Assembly (NCBI RefSeq): GCF_000982415.1
Contig: NZ_LANI01000003.1
Location: 124,001-188,000 of the forward strand
Length of the DNA: 64,000 nt
Reading direction: 5' to 3'
Origin: Kiloniella litopenaei
GTDB taxonomy: Bacteria; Pseudomonadota; Alphaproteobacteria; Kiloniellales; Kiloniellaceae
In this document: positions 55,541-64,000 of the stretch, piece after piece
Position numbering within the stretch: position 1 is the first letter of the stretch
Layout of the letters: every line of letters begins with the position of its first letter
The notes under the pieces: model-generated
Told to the model about the DNA's origin: nothing
Databases searched by the model: none
The model's input: only the letters and a program-made list of their open reading frames with translations
Position numbers and translations under genes: made by a program

Positions 55541-57052
55541 ATGCCATACGCCTCGTTACGGGATTTTATCTCTCACCTTGAAAATCAAGGTCGCTTAGTC
55601 AGAGTCTCTCATCCGGTATCTCCTGAACTGGAGATGACCGAGATACAAACAAGGTTATTGGCAGAAGAAGGACCCGCCGTCCTTTTTGAAAACGTCGTGC
55701 ACCAGGACGGAACGCCCTATGGTATGCCCGTCCTGGTCAATCTTTTTGGTACGGTTGAACGTGTTGCCCTTGGGATGGAACGCACCCCCGAACAGCTAAG
55801 AGAAGTCGGCGAAACCCTTGCCTTCCTACGCCAGCCGGAACCGCCCGCAAGCCTGAAAGAAGCCTGGAGCAATTTGCCACTGCTGAAGACAGTGATGGCA
55901 ATGAAGCCCAAGAGCGTATCGTCCGCCCCCTGTCAGGAAGTTGTTCTCACAGGCGATGATATTGATCTATCGAAACTGCCAATCCAGACCTGTTGGCCCG
56001 GAGAACCCGCCCCGCTCATTACTTGGCCGCTTGTGGTAACCAAAGGCCCCGGAGACGAGAAAACAGACGTCTATAATCTTGGCATCTACAGAATGCAGGT
56101 GCTGGGCAAAGACAAAACGCTTATGCGCTGGCTCAAACATCGGGGGGGCGCACAACACTACGCCCGCTGGAAAAACCAAAAACCAGACCCCTTGCCCGCA
56201 GCTGTCGTTCTTGGCTCTGACCCCGGCACAATCATCGCTGCTGTAACGCCAGTCCCTGATACACTTTCTGAATATCAATTTGCGGGCCTGCTCCGCGGAA
56301 AAAAAGTTGAACTGGTTGACTGTAAAACCGTTCCTCTCAAAGTTCCCGCAAATGCAGAGATCATTCTAGAAGGTTTTGTCAGCCTTGATGAATACGGTGA
56401 CGAGGGCCCATACGGTGACCACACGGGATATTACAATTCTGTAGAACCCTTCCCTGTCTTCACCGTAACCGCCATCACCATGCGGAAAAACCCAATCTAT
56501 CTTTCGACCTTTACAGGGCGTCCACCGGATGAGCCATCCGTATTGGGCGAAGCTTTGAACGAAGTCTTTATACCGCTTATCCAACAACAGTTTCCTGAAA
56601 TCACCGACTTCTGGTTACCCCCCGAAGGCTGTAGTTATCGGATTGCCGTTGTATCCATGAAGAAAGCATATCCCGGACATGCCAAGCGTGTCATGCTGGG
56701 CGTATGGTCCTATCTGCGCCAATTCATGTATACAAAATGGGTTATTGTCGTTGATGACGACATTAATGCCCGCGATTGGAAGGATGTGATGTGGGCTGTA
56801 TCCACTAAGATGGATCCGGCGCGGGACATTACGGTGATCGAGGGAACGCCCATTGATTACCTCGACTTCGCCTCTCCCGAAAGTGGTTTGGGATCTAAAA
56901 TTGGTCTGGATGCAACAGATAAATGGGAACCGGAAACCAAACGTGAATGGGGTGAAGAGATTAGAATGGATCAGGATGTGATCGATAAAGTTGATGATAT
57001 GTGGACTAATCTGGGGCTTCCTGGCTCGGGCAAAGCCATCTGGAAGAAATGA
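55541..57052 (+). CDS. ubiD: UbiD-family decarboxylase (ubiquinone biosynthesis)
   Basis: Prenylated-FMN decarboxylase that removes the carboxyl group of 4-hydroxy-3-polyprenylbenzoate. Patches: [19 protein letters not shown] at the N-terminus, the acidic [20 protein letters not shown] segment and the C-terminal [20 protein letters not shown], plus [10 protein letters not shown]. At 503 residues it is normal. It starts ten bases after nfeD, so it may be part of the same transcript. UbiX, which supplies the cofactor, is not in the window. Works after UbiA (47.5 kb). Confidence 0.95.
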   Translation: MPYASLRDFISHLENQGRLVRVSHPVSPELEMTEIQTRLLAEEGPAVLFENVVHQDGTPYGMPVLVNLFGTVERVALGMERTPEQLREVGETLAFLRQPEPPASLKEAWSNLPLLKTVMAMKPKSVSSAPCQEVVLTGDDIDLSKLPIQTCWPGEPAPLITWPLVVTKGPGDEKTDVYNLGIYRMQVLGKDKTLMRWLKHRGGAQHYARWKNQKPDPLPAAVVLGSDPGTIIAAVTPVPDTLSEYQFAGLLRGKKVELVDCKTVPLKVPANAEIILEGFVSLDEYGDEGPYGDHTGYYNSVEPFPVFTVTAITMRKNPIYLSTFTGRPPDEPSVLGEALNEVFIPLIQQQFPEITDFWLPPEGCSYRIAVVSMKKAYPGHAKRVMLGVWSYLRQFMYTKWVIVVDDDINARDWKDVMWAVSTKMDPARDITVIEGTPIDYLDFASPESGLGSKIGLDATDKWEPETKREWGEEIRMDQDVIDKVDDMWTNLGLPGSGKAIWKK

Positions 57053-57084
57053 CGTACTGAAAGTAAATTAAGTGTTTGATCCCC

Positions 57085-57546
57085 ATGTTTGATCCCAAGA
57101 AACTAAAATCTGTTAAAAATTTTGAACTTTATCAATACTGGAACCAACAAAAAGGCGACAAATTGATGCCTGCACGTGCAGACCTTGATCCTGCAGATCT
57201 CGGCCATCTGTTACCAAATATCTTAATTCACGAAGTCCAGGCCGAACCTTTGGATTTCAGATACAGATTGGTTGGTTCAGAAATCGTGCGGCACATAAGC
57301 CAGAACCCCACAGGAACCTGGATGTCACAAATTCCACATCAGAAAAAACCCAGCAAGCTTTGGGGATTTCTGGAAGATGCCGTCATGAACAAACAACCCG
57401 TGATCGCCAATCCACCTTATCTGGGGCAATACAAAGAGTTTAAATTCATCGAAGATATTATTCTGCCGCTGTCAGCCGACGGTAAAAACGTCAATATGCT
57501 TTTCATCGGCGTTGATTTTCTGAAAGACCACAGCAAGTTACACTAA
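57085..57546 (+). CDS. PAS-domain protein (PAS_5 type), single domain
   Basis: A 153-residue protein with a PAS fold, matching the alphaproteobacterial PAS_5 group: LYQYWNQQKGDKLMPARADLDPADLGHLLP, then FRYRLVGSEIVRHI and a C-terminal LPLSADGKNVNMLFIGVDF strand pair. ATG 57085 is preferred over an in-frame TTG at 57076. No output domain is attached, so it is a lone sensor or binding module. The ligand and partner are unknown. It follows ubiD by 32 bases. Confidence 0.8.
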   Translation: MFDPKKLKSVKNFELYQYWNQQKGDKLMPARADLDPADLGHLLPNILIHEVQAEPLDFRYRLVGSEIVRHISQNPTGTWMSQIPHQKKPSKLWGFLEDAVMNKQPVIANPPYLGQYKEFKFIEDIILPLSADGKNVNMLFIGVDFLKDHSKLH

Positions 57547-57650
57547 CCATCTTATTTCGAATTCTTCACTTGACCCGGGATAAAATGCAACGCATCTTAA
57601 TGCCTATGACAAAAAGCGGACAAATTCTGAGCCTCCTAGAGCGACTTATT

Positions 57651-57683
57651 AACCCGGCCTCCTGAATGAGAGAGCCGGGGTTT
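57651..57683 (+). terminator. Weak hairpin after the PAS gene
   Basis: AACCCGGC (57651-57658) pairs with GCCGGGGTT (57674-57682) with one bulged base, then TTATG. A possible terminator of the SPFH-nfeD-ubiD-PAS transcript. Confidence 0.45.
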
Positions 57684-57741
57684 ATGCTATTCGCAGCTCG
57701 GAATTAACTGGAACCGCAAGATGTTTACTTCATCAAAAAAC

Positions 57742-57891
57742 ATGACTAGGTGCCCGCACATGGGCCAGAAAAAATTCATAGCCGAACAATCTCAGCAAAA
57801 GAAGTTAGAGCGCAGTTTTTGCTGCTCACTCCTTAGCACTCTGCGACTTATTGACGATCATCGCGGCCATTAAGCGGCCCTCGGTGATCGT
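57742..57891 (+). promoter_or_regulatory. Candidate leuA leader peptide and attenuator hairpin
   Basis: A plus-strand frame from ATG 57742 (or ATG 57760) ends at TAA 57871. Four of nine consecutive codons at 57829-57849 are leucine (CTC CTT, CTG, CTT), just before a strong hairpin (57854-57868 with 57876-57891) that contains the stop and is followed by a T-rich ATTTATTG. This is the arrangement of leucine attenuation, and leuA begins 100 bases on. No clear ribosome binding site for the peptide. Confidence 0.5.
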
Positions 57892-57992
57892 ATTTATTGC
57901 CGCTAAAACCATAAAATCATTACTATAGAGCTTAATATTCGGATGCTGCGCCCAGCATTGAGAGCGCCCCGACAAAAAGAAAGAACAAAACA

Positions 57993-59666
57993 ATGAACAA
58001 AATGCCATTTGAGCGATACCAGCCATTTGAAACTGTCAAATTAGACAATCGTACTTGGCCCGGAAAAACCATCGAAAAAGCCCCGATCTGGTGCTCGGTT
58101 GACTTGCGTGACGGTAATCAAGCTCTTATCGAGCCAATGGATACCACCCGTAAATTAAAAATGTACAAGCTGCTTTTGGATATGGGTTTCAAGGAAATCG
58201 AAGTCGGCTTCCCATCTGCATCACAAACCGATTATGATTTTCTAAGAACCCTGATCGAAGAAGACATGATCCCCGATGATGTCAGCATTCAGGTTTTGAC
58301 ACAATCAAGAGAGCACTTGATTCGCCGGACATTTGAAAGCATTCGTGGTGCGAAAAATGTCATTGTTCATCTGTACAATTCCACGTCAGAGCTACAGCGT
58401 CGCGTTGTTTTTAGACAAGACAAACAGGGTATCATTGATATCGCCGTTGCAGGGGCAAAACTGATCAAGGAACTGATCCCAACGGTTCCGGACACAAAGA
58501 TTGTCCACCAATACTCACCCGAAAGTTTTACCGGCACTGAAATGCCGTTCGCCCGCGACATCTGCGAAGCTGTCATGGATGTGTGGGAAGCCAGCCCGGA
58601 AAACAAAGTTATCCTGAACTTGCCTGCAACGGTGGAAATGTCCACGCCGAATGTCCATGCTGATCAAATTGAATGGTTCTGTAACAATATCAAAAACCGC
58701 GACTCAGTCATTATTTCCCTGCACCCACACAACGATAGAGGTACGGGCATTGCCGCGACCGAATTAGGCTTGTTGGCTGGCGCTGATCGTGTTGAGGGAA
58801 CACTTTTTGGTAATGGAGAGCGTACAGGCAATGTTGATCTGGTCACACTTGCCGTCAATATGATGACCCAAGGTGTTGATCCCAAGCTTGATATTTCCGA
58901 TATCAACAAGATCAAAGAAACTGCAGAATACTGTAACCAGCTTCCGGTTCACCAGCGGCATCCCTGGGTTGGCGAATTGGTATACACAGCCTTTTCTGGC
59001 TCTCACCAAGACGCCATCAAAAAAGGCATGCTGGCCCTTAAAGCCAATAACTCGAATCAGTGGGAAGTTCCTTACTTGCCAATTGACCCCCAGGATATTG
59101 GCCGTAGTTACGAAGCGATTATCCGAATCAACAGTCAATCAGGTAAGGGTGGTGTCGCCTATATCATGCAGAATGATTACCATATGGATCTGCCACGGGA
59201 TCTGCAGGTAAACTTCTCGAAAAAAATTCAGAACATTGCAGAAACAACAGGCAAGGAAATTACGCCTGAAATCATCTGGGACAGTTTCGAAAAATCTTAT
59301 TTGCGCTCGACGTCTCCGGTGGAGTTCCTGTCGCACACGACTGTACCTGATACCCATGCAGCTGAAATTCGCCACCTAACAGCAAAAATAAATCATTTTG
59401 GCAAAGCTAAAGAAATTTCTGGCAAAGGAAACGGCCCTATTGCTGGTTTTACGGATGCCATTGCCGAAAATCTGGGCGTTCGCCTAAGCGTCGAGGATTA
59501 TCACCAGCATTCTCTGACACATGGATCAGATGCGAAGGCGGTTGCTTATCTGGAATTAAAAACCTCGGAAGGAGAGACCGTTTGGGGAGTTGGTATTGAT
59601 TCCAATACAACAGTGGCCTCAATCAAGGCTATTGTCTCTGCCACAAACCAGATCTTGGAAAACTAA
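57993..59666 (+). CDS. leuA: 2-isopropylmalate synthase (long type)
   Basis: First committed enzyme of leucine synthesis, condensing acetyl-CoA with 2-ketoisovalerate. The N-terminal sequence with WCSVDLRDGNQALIEPMD gives the metal-binding Asp; the HPHNDRG motif and the GNGERTGNVDLV loop are clear. After the TIM barrel and linker, the C-terminal allosteric domain follows (from about residue 430). At 557 residues it is the longer LeuA class (as in Mycobacterium). The 5' leader suggests leucine attenuation. A terminator follows. Confidence 0.96.
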   Translation: MNKMPFERYQPFETVKLDNRTWPGKTIEKAPIWCSVDLRDGNQALIEPMDTTRKLKMYKLLLDMGFKEIEVGFPSASQTDYDFLRTLIEEDMIPDDVSIQVLTQSREHLIRRTFESIRGAKNVIVHLYNSTSELQRRVVFRQDKQGIIDIAVAGAKLIKELIPTVPDTKIVHQYSPESFTGTEMPFARDICEAVMDVWEASPENKVILNLPATVEMSTPNVHADQIEWFCNNIKNRDSVIISLHPHNDRGTGIAATELGLLAGADRVEGTLFGNGERTGNVDLVTLAVNMMTQGVDPKLDISDINKIKETAEYCNQLPVHQRHPWVGELVYTAFSGSHQDAIKKGMLALKANNSNQWEVPYLPIDPQDIGRSYEAIIRINSQSGKGGVAYIMQNDYHMDLPRDLQVNFSKKIQNIAETTGKEITPEIIWDSFEKSYLRSTSPVEFLSHTTVPDTHAAEIRHLTAKINHFGKAKEISGKGNGPIAGFTDAIAENLGVRLSVEDYHQHSLTHGSDAKAVAYLELKTSEGETVWGVGIDSNTTVASIKAIVSATNQILEN

Positions 59667-59691
59667 AGATTCCAACGATATTTAACGCGTC

Positions 59692-59724
59692 AAACAGCGC
59701 CAGATTATCTGGCGCTGTTTTTGT
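59692..59724 (+). terminator. Rho-independent terminator of leuA
   Basis: A perfect 13-bp stem AAACAGCGCCAGA with its complement (59692-59704, 59708-59720), loop TTA and a T-rich tail, 26 bases past the leuA stop. The rest of the 220-base gap to pmbA shows no feature. Confidence 0.92.
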
Positions 59725-59888
59725 TTTCTTAGAATTTTAGTTCAAAAATGTAAGTCCTTCGACGGCCCATTGAGCTCAAAGCAACATTTTTATCTAGGTA
59801 AAACAAAATAATCCAAACTCTGCGGCTTTATCACATCTAGTTCCTAGCCTATATATGTACCCGTAACTTTTCAAAGCTAGGAATATTT

Positions 59889-61235
59889 ATGCCTTCGTCC
59901 AGTGACTCACAGAACCTGTTAGAAGATCTGATCAAAAAAGCTAAAGCGGCCGGTGCGGACGCCGCTGATGCTCTGATGTTCAAGTCAGTATCGGTTTCCC
60001 ATGCGCAGCGTCTTGGGAAGATGGAAAAGCTGGAAAGGGAAGAAAGCAACGATCTGGGCTTGCGGGTATTCATTGGCAAAAGAAATGCCGTTGTTTCTTC
60101 CAGTGACGCGTCGCCAGCTGCCATTGATGAACTGGTAGACCGTGTTGTCTCTATGGCTCGTGTTGTACCGGAGGATCCCTATGCTGGTATTGCGGGCGAA
60201 GAAGAAATTACAAAATCATTCCCGCAGCTGGACATTTATGATGCCGTAGAACCCTCTGCTGATGAGCTTATCAAGCGTGCAAAAGAATGTGAAGAAGCTG
60301 CTCTTAACGTCAAAGGCATAACCAATTCCGGTGGGGCAGAAGCTTCCTGGGGCGAAGCCTCTATCGCTCTTGCCGCCTCCAATGGTTTCTCTGGCGCGTA
60401 CAGATCTTCTGGACACTCTATCTCTGTCTCTGTTCTCGCCGGAGAAAAAGAGACAATGGAAAGAGATTATGACTTCTCAAGCGCCGTTTATGGAAGCGAT
60501 CTGACCTGCGCCGCAGAAATTGGTAAAAATGCCGCTGACAAAGCCATAAAGCGCTTAAATCCCCGGAAACCTGATACTTTGAATAATATCACTGTTGTCT
60601 ATGACCCACGGGTATCATCCAGCATAATGGGGCATATGATTGGGGCCATCACTGGCCCGGCAATTGCCAGGGGCACCAGCTTTCTCAAAGACTCATTGAA
60701 CAAAAAGATCTTTGCAGATGGCATCAATATTGTTGATGACCCACACCTTCACCGTGGCTTACGATCCAAGCCCTTTGACGGCGAAGGCTTAGGAAACAAA
60801 AAGCAAAACATTATCGAAGATGGCGTCTTGTTAACCTGGCTCCTCAGCCTTTCGTCTGCCAGACAGCTTGGGTTACAAAGCACCGGCCATGCATCACGGG
60901 GAACATCAGGAAATCCGTCTCCCTCCCCAACCAACCTCTATATGGAGGCTGGCAAGCTGTCCCCAACTGAATTAATCAAAGACATTAAACAGGGCTTCTT
61001 TGTTACCGAGATGATGGGCTCCAGCGTAAACGGCCTTACAGGTGATTATAGTCGAGGTGCAGGCGGATACTGGATCGAAAATGGGGAAATTGCCTATCCG
61101 GTTTCAGAAGCAACAATTGCAGGTAATCTCAAGGATATGTTCTTGAATCTTACCCCCGCGAATGACCTTGTTTTCCGCTATGGCAGTAACGCCCCGACAA
61201 TTCGTATTGATGGCATGACCGTCGCGGGCAACTAA
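59889..61235 (+). CDS. pmbA: TldE/PmbA, partner subunit of TldD
   Basis: Non-catalytic or regulatory partner of TldD in the TldD/TldE peptidase complex. It has the family N-terminus (LIKKAKAAGADAADALMFKS), GLRVFIGKRNAVVSSSD, the central conserved VYDPRVSSSIMGHMIGAITGPAIARGTSF and the C-terminal GLTGDYSRGAGGYWIENGE. No HExxxH motif, as expected for TldE. At 448 residues it is normal. A two-gene distance of 15 kb separates it from tldD, unlike in organisms where they are adjacent. Confidence 0.95.
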   Translation: MPSSSDSQNLLEDLIKKAKAAGADAADALMFKSVSVSHAQRLGKMEKLEREESNDLGLRVFIGKRNAVVSSSDASPAAIDELVDRVVSMARVVPEDPYAGIAGEEEITKSFPQLDIYDAVEPSADELIKRAKECEEAALNVKGITNSGGAEASWGEASIALAASNGFSGAYRSSGHSISVSVLAGEKETMERDYDFSSAVYGSDLTCAAEIGKNAADKAIKRLNPRKPDTLNNITVVYDPRVSSSIMGHMIGAITGPAIARGTSFLKDSLNKKIFADGINIVDDPHLHRGLRSKPFDGEGLGNKKQNIIEDGVLLTWLLSLSSARQLGLQSTGHASRGTSGNPSPSPTNLYMEAGKLSPTELIKDIKQGFFVTEMMGSSVNGLTGDYSRGAGGYWIENGEIAYPVSEATIAGNLKDMFLNLTPANDLVFRYGSNAPTIRIDGMTVAGN

Positions 61236-61285
61236 CTGATCACTATGTGATTAAGAATGTTCTTCTCAGATTGATACAGGCAAAA

Positions 61286-63094
61286 ATGTCGAGCACAAAA
61301 TCGAACAAAATGAAATTAGGGGATGCCTCCACACAATTTCTAATCAAACGCCTGTTTAGAGATTATGTCTCTGGTCAACTCGTTAAAATCGCCTTCTCTT
61401 TGGTTGCGATGGCTTTTGTTGCAGGTTCGACAGTCATGCTTGCCAAGCAGATGGAACCGATTATCAATGATATTTTCCTGAAACGAGAGGAAGAATTACT
61501 CTTACCAATCGCCTTGGGTGTTGTGGGTATTTTCTTTGTAAAGGGTGCCGCAACATATGCCCAGTCAATGCTGATGCAACACGTTGGTTTAGAAATTATC
61601 GCAACAATTCAGGAACAGCTTTTTAAAAAGCTGATGCGGGCTGATCTTGCCTATTTTCACGAAGAGTCCCCCGGAAATCTAGTTTCCAGATTTATGAATG
61701 ATGCCAATATGCTCAAAGGTGTGGTCTCTAACACCCTGACATCCATTGGTAAGGACACGTTAACCGCCGTCGGGCTTATCGGCATGATGTTTTATCAGGA
61801 TTGGCTTTTGGCTTCCATTGCTTTTGCTGCCTTCCCGACTGCCATTCTGCCAATCGCCAAAACGGGACGCAGAATACGCAAGGTTTCCACGAACACACAG
61901 GAGTCCATGGGTCTTTTGACTACACGGCTGGACGAAGCTTTCCAGGGTATTCGCCATGTAAAAGCCTACAACATGGAAAATCACGAAACCAAACGTGTTT
62001 CCGAGACAATTCTGACAGTTCTACGCCTGAACCTGAAGGCAGCAAGAACCAGTTCTATCCTGTCACCCATCATGGAAACACTCGGTGGTATTGCCATTGC
62101 GATTGTTATTCTTTACGGCGGGAACGAAGTCATACAAGGGACTAAAGATCCGGGATCTTTCTTTGCGTTTATCACGGCGCTTCTTCTGGCCTATGAACCG
62201 ATCAAGAAACTGTCCAAACTGAATGCTAACATGCAAACAGGATTGGCAGCCGCCCACCGTGTCTATTCCATTCTGGATAGCGAACCAAGCATCAAAGATG
62301 TTGCAGAGGACAAAGAGCTGAAAATAACAAAAGGTGATGTTGTCTTCGACAATGTTTACTTCAATTACGATGAAAATACACCAGCACTCGAAGCTATAAA
62401 TCTAACCGCGAAAGCCGGAAAAACAGTTGCTCTTGTTGGGGCTTCCGGTGCGGGAAAAACATCCATTCTCAACCTTATTCCAAGATTCTATGACGTTACC
62501 AAAGGTAAGATTACTTTTGACGGTCAAGATATCCGCGACGTGAGCTTGAGAAGCCTCAGACAGGCAACAGCACTGGTCAGCCAGGAAATTCAACTGTTCG
62601 ACGATACCGTACGGGCCAATATTGCCTATGGGAAACCCGACGCAAGCGACGAAGAAATCATTGCCGCAGCAAAGAATGCCCATGCGCACGATTTCATTCT
62701 TTCCCTGCCGGACGGATATGACACCCAGGTCGGCCCCAGAGGGTCAAGACTATCAGGCGGGCAACGCCAACGTGTGGCTATAGCACGAGCTATGGTAAAG
62801 AACGCGCCTGTTTTACTCTTGGACGAAGCAACCTCTGCCCTAGACACTGAATCAGAGCGTCACGTTCAAACCGCTCTTAATACCCTGATGAAAGGTCGAA
62901 CGACCTTTGTCATTGCTCACCGTCTTTCAACGGTTATCGATGCAGATATGATCTATGTAATGGATAAGGGTAAAATTATCGAAGAAGGCACACATAGCCA
63001 GCTACTGGAAAAATCTGGGACCTATGCAAAACTATATGCGCTACAGTTTGCAGAAGAAGCGCAAACAAACGATGATGTTTCTTTGCCTGCTTAA
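61286..63094 (+). CDS. msbA: MsbA-like ABC exporter (permease-ATPase fusion)
   Basis: Homodimeric ABC exporter, probably lipid A/phospholipid flippase. Six membrane helices span about residues 35-320, followed by the nucleotide-binding domain: Walker A ALVGASGAGKTS, signature LSGGQRQRVAIARAM, Walker B VLLLDEATSALD and the switch His in FVIAHRLSTV. ATG 61286 is preferred over an in-frame GTG at 61247. At about 602 residues it is normal. It heads the group with DUF374 and lpxK, which supports a lipid A role. Confidence 0.9.
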   Translation: MSSTKSNKMKLGDASTQFLIKRLFRDYVSGQLVKIAFSLVAMAFVAGSTVMLAKQMEPIINDIFLKREEELLLPIALGVVGIFFVKGAATYAQSMLMQHVGLEIIATIQEQLFKKLMRADLAYFHEESPGNLVSRFMNDANMLKGVVSNTLTSIGKDTLTAVGLIGMMFYQDWLLASIAFAAFPTAILPIAKTGRRIRKVSTNTQESMGLLTTRLDEAFQGIRHVKAYNMENHETKRVSETILTVLRLNLKAARTSSILSPIMETLGGIAIAIVILYGGNEVIQGTKDPGSFFAFITALLLAYEPIKKLSKLNANMQTGLAAAHRVYSILDSEPSIKDVAEDKELKITKGDVVFDNVYFNYDENTPALEAINLTAKAGKTVALVGASGAGKTSILNLIPRFYDVTKGKITFDGQDIRDVSLRSLRQATALVSQEIQLFDDTVRANIAYGKPDASDEEIIAAAKNAHAHDFILSLPDGYDTQVGPRGSRLSGGQRQRVAIARAMVKNAPVLLLDEATSALDTESERHVQTALNTLMKGRTTFVIAHRLSTVIDADMIYVMDKGKIIEEGTHSQLLEKSGTYAKLYALQFAEEAQTNDDVSLPA

Positions 63095-63142
63095 ACGGCC
63101 ATAAATTAAACGACCTATGAAAAGGTGTGCTTAAAGAATAGT

Positions 63143-63907
63143 ATGAAGCTGTCAAAACGGATACTCCGTTCAACCTTTTTCCAGAACCTGATCGCCAGAT
63201 TGATTTCTAGCTATATCGCGCTTGTGCGTAGCACGGTGCGCTGGCAGGAAATTATCCCCGATGAAACGCGTAAATATCTGGAGGGAGATTCGAACATCAT
63301 TGGATGTTTCTGGCATGCCCGCATGATCATGATGTTCAACGCCTGGAAAGGCAGTGATCGTAGCAAATTCCACATGTTGATCTCTGCCCACAGAGACGGA
63401 CGTGTCATTGCAAAGTCGATCGAAAATCTCGGTTTCAATACAGTGGAAGGCTCCAGCCGCAGAGGCGGGGCCACGGCACTCGTTAACCTTAAGCGTACCC
63501 TTGATAAAGGCGGGGCCATCGGTATCACACCTGACGGTCCCAAAGGCCCCAGAATGCGCGCCAAAACCGGCGCAATCAAAGCAGCACAAATGACCGGGCG
63601 TCCGATACTTCCAGTCACAGGAACCGTTGCAAGGCGTAAAGTCTTTAATTCATGGGATCGTTTTGTCCTGCCCGCGCCCTTTACCAAGGGGGTTATTATC
63701 TGGGGAACACCGATCTATGTTGAAAGGCATGCCTCGAGAGATCAGCAAGAACACTATCGTCTGGAACTGGAAGATCAGCTGAACAAACTAACCCAGATGG
63801 CTGACCGGTCATTCGGACAGAATCTGATCCATCCAGACCCTCTGCCTGCGCCGAAAGCAGCTACATCTCTTAATCAAGCGCCCGAGATCTCAGATGCAAA
63901 CACCTGA
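63143..63907 (+). CDS. DUF374 lysophospholipid acyltransferase-like protein
   Basis: Membrane-associated acyltransferase-like protein. The conserved block GCFWHARMIMM carries the His of the HX4D-like site, and ISAHRDGRVIAKSIENLGF and GITPDGPKGPRMRAKTG are DUF374 signatures. ATG 63143 is preferred over an in-frame GTG at 63125. At 254 residues it is normal. It overlaps lpxK by 14 bases. DUF374 genes next to lipid A genes in relatives suggest a role in lipid A or phospholipid acylation; the substrate is unknown. Confidence 0.87.
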   Translation: MKLSKRILRSTFFQNLIARLISSYIALVRSTVRWQEIIPDETRKYLEGDSNIIGCFWHARMIMMFNAWKGSDRSKFHMLISAHRDGRVIAKSIENLGFNTVEGSSRRGGATALVNLKRTLDKGGAIGITPDGPKGPRMRAKTGAIKAAQMTGRPILPVTGTVARRKVFNSWDRFVLPAPFTKGVIIWGTPIYVERHASRDQQEHYRLELEDQLNKLTQMADRSFGQNLIHPDPLPAPKAATSLNQAPEISDANT

Positions 63908-64000
63908 GTTTTGGAATAATCGCGGTTTTATAAGTACTCTGCTGCTACCACTGTCCGGGTTTTATTATCTCGGCAGTATCCTTCGCCAAAAACTTGCAAC
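63894..64000 (+). CDS. lpxK: Tetraacyldisaccharide 4'-kinase, 5' part
   Basis: The first 35 codons of a gene cut by the window end. The translation begins MQTPEFWNNRGFISTLLLPL, which matches the LpxK N-terminus (a short PxFW motif followed by a membrane helix). It overlaps the end of the DUF374 gene, so it is translationally coupled. LpxK phosphorylates lipid A precursor at the 4' position. The Walker A motif lies beyond the window, so the call rests on the N-terminus and context. Confidence 0.75.
   Translation, partial: MQTPEFWNNRGFISTLLLPLSGFYYLGSILRQKLA

Noticed and set aside
57826-58026. 66-codon minus-strand frame before leuA
   Set aside because: It overlaps the leuA start and the leader hairpin region; the leader and leuA explain the sequence better.

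Overview
The window is a stretch of chromosome from an alphaproteobacterium with moderate to low GC. It is almost entirely housekeeping genes. The assignment rests on several independent signs: a CcrM-type GANTC adenine methyltransferase with clustered GANTC sites in its leader; an F0 ATP synthase operon (atpI-atpB-atpE-atpF'-atpF) with two b-type subunits and no F1 genes beside it; the ctaC-ctaD-ctaB-coxF-ctaG-ctaE-surf1 cluster running towards thrC, an M16 peptidase and a RimJ-like acetyltransferase; a kinase-fold homoserine kinase beside ispH and rnhA; and the mutY/dciA/dsbA/smc neighbourhood. A marine Rhodospirillales-like lineage would fit, but the genus cannot be fixed from this sequence. 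I see no rRNA, tRNA, CRISPR array, prophage or insertion sequence.

Layout. 0.4-6.3 kb: lytic transglycosylase, moaB, a CPA2 antiporter, rnhB and ccrM on the plus strand, closed by a strong terminator. 6.3-12.6 kb: mutY on the minus strand, divergent from dciA, a Tat-type DsbA-like protein and smc. 12.8-15.4 kb: the F0 operon with a recognisable promoter and terminator. 15.6-21.6 kb: a class II amidotransferase, then gcvT-gcvH-gcvP on the minus strand, led by a tandem glycine riboswitch and followed by an unusual multi-hairpin RNA region. 21.9-30.5 kb: an unknown lipoprotein, ispH-thrB-rnhA, an atypical flagellin, a DUF1194 protein, a peroxiredoxin with a DsbD/ScsB-like partner, and algH.

30.5-41.7 kb: a long minus-strand block of cytochrome aa3 oxidase and assembly genes followed by an M32 peptidase, thrC, an M16 peptidase and an acetyltransferase. 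A perfect FNR/FixK-type palindrome lies in the ctaC leader. 42-53.8 kb: DUF3422, tldD, gshA, rsmE, ubiA, a methyltransferase, a fused pabB-pabC, speD-speE, a probable gamma-glutamylcyclotransferase-fold protein and a DUF4170 protein. 54-64 kb: SPFH/NfeD pair, ubiD, a PAS-domain protein, leuA with a candidate leader peptide, pmbA, and a lipid A/envelope group (MsbA-like ABC exporter, DUF374 acyltransferase, start of lpxK).

Functional links: ubiA and ubiD both serve ubiquinone synthesis, which feeds the respiratory chain ending in the encoded aa3 oxidase. ctaB, ctaG, surf1 and the small coxF-like protein assemble that oxidase. TldD and PmbA/TldE are partners encoded 15 kb apart. thrB and thrC complete threonine synthesis from separate loci. 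The most unusual material is regulatory or RNA-level: the structured region after gcvP, the GANTC cluster before ccrM, the FNR-like box before ctaC, the candidate leuA leader and the long hairpin between ctaE and surf1. I did not find a defence, mobile or secondary-metabolite system.
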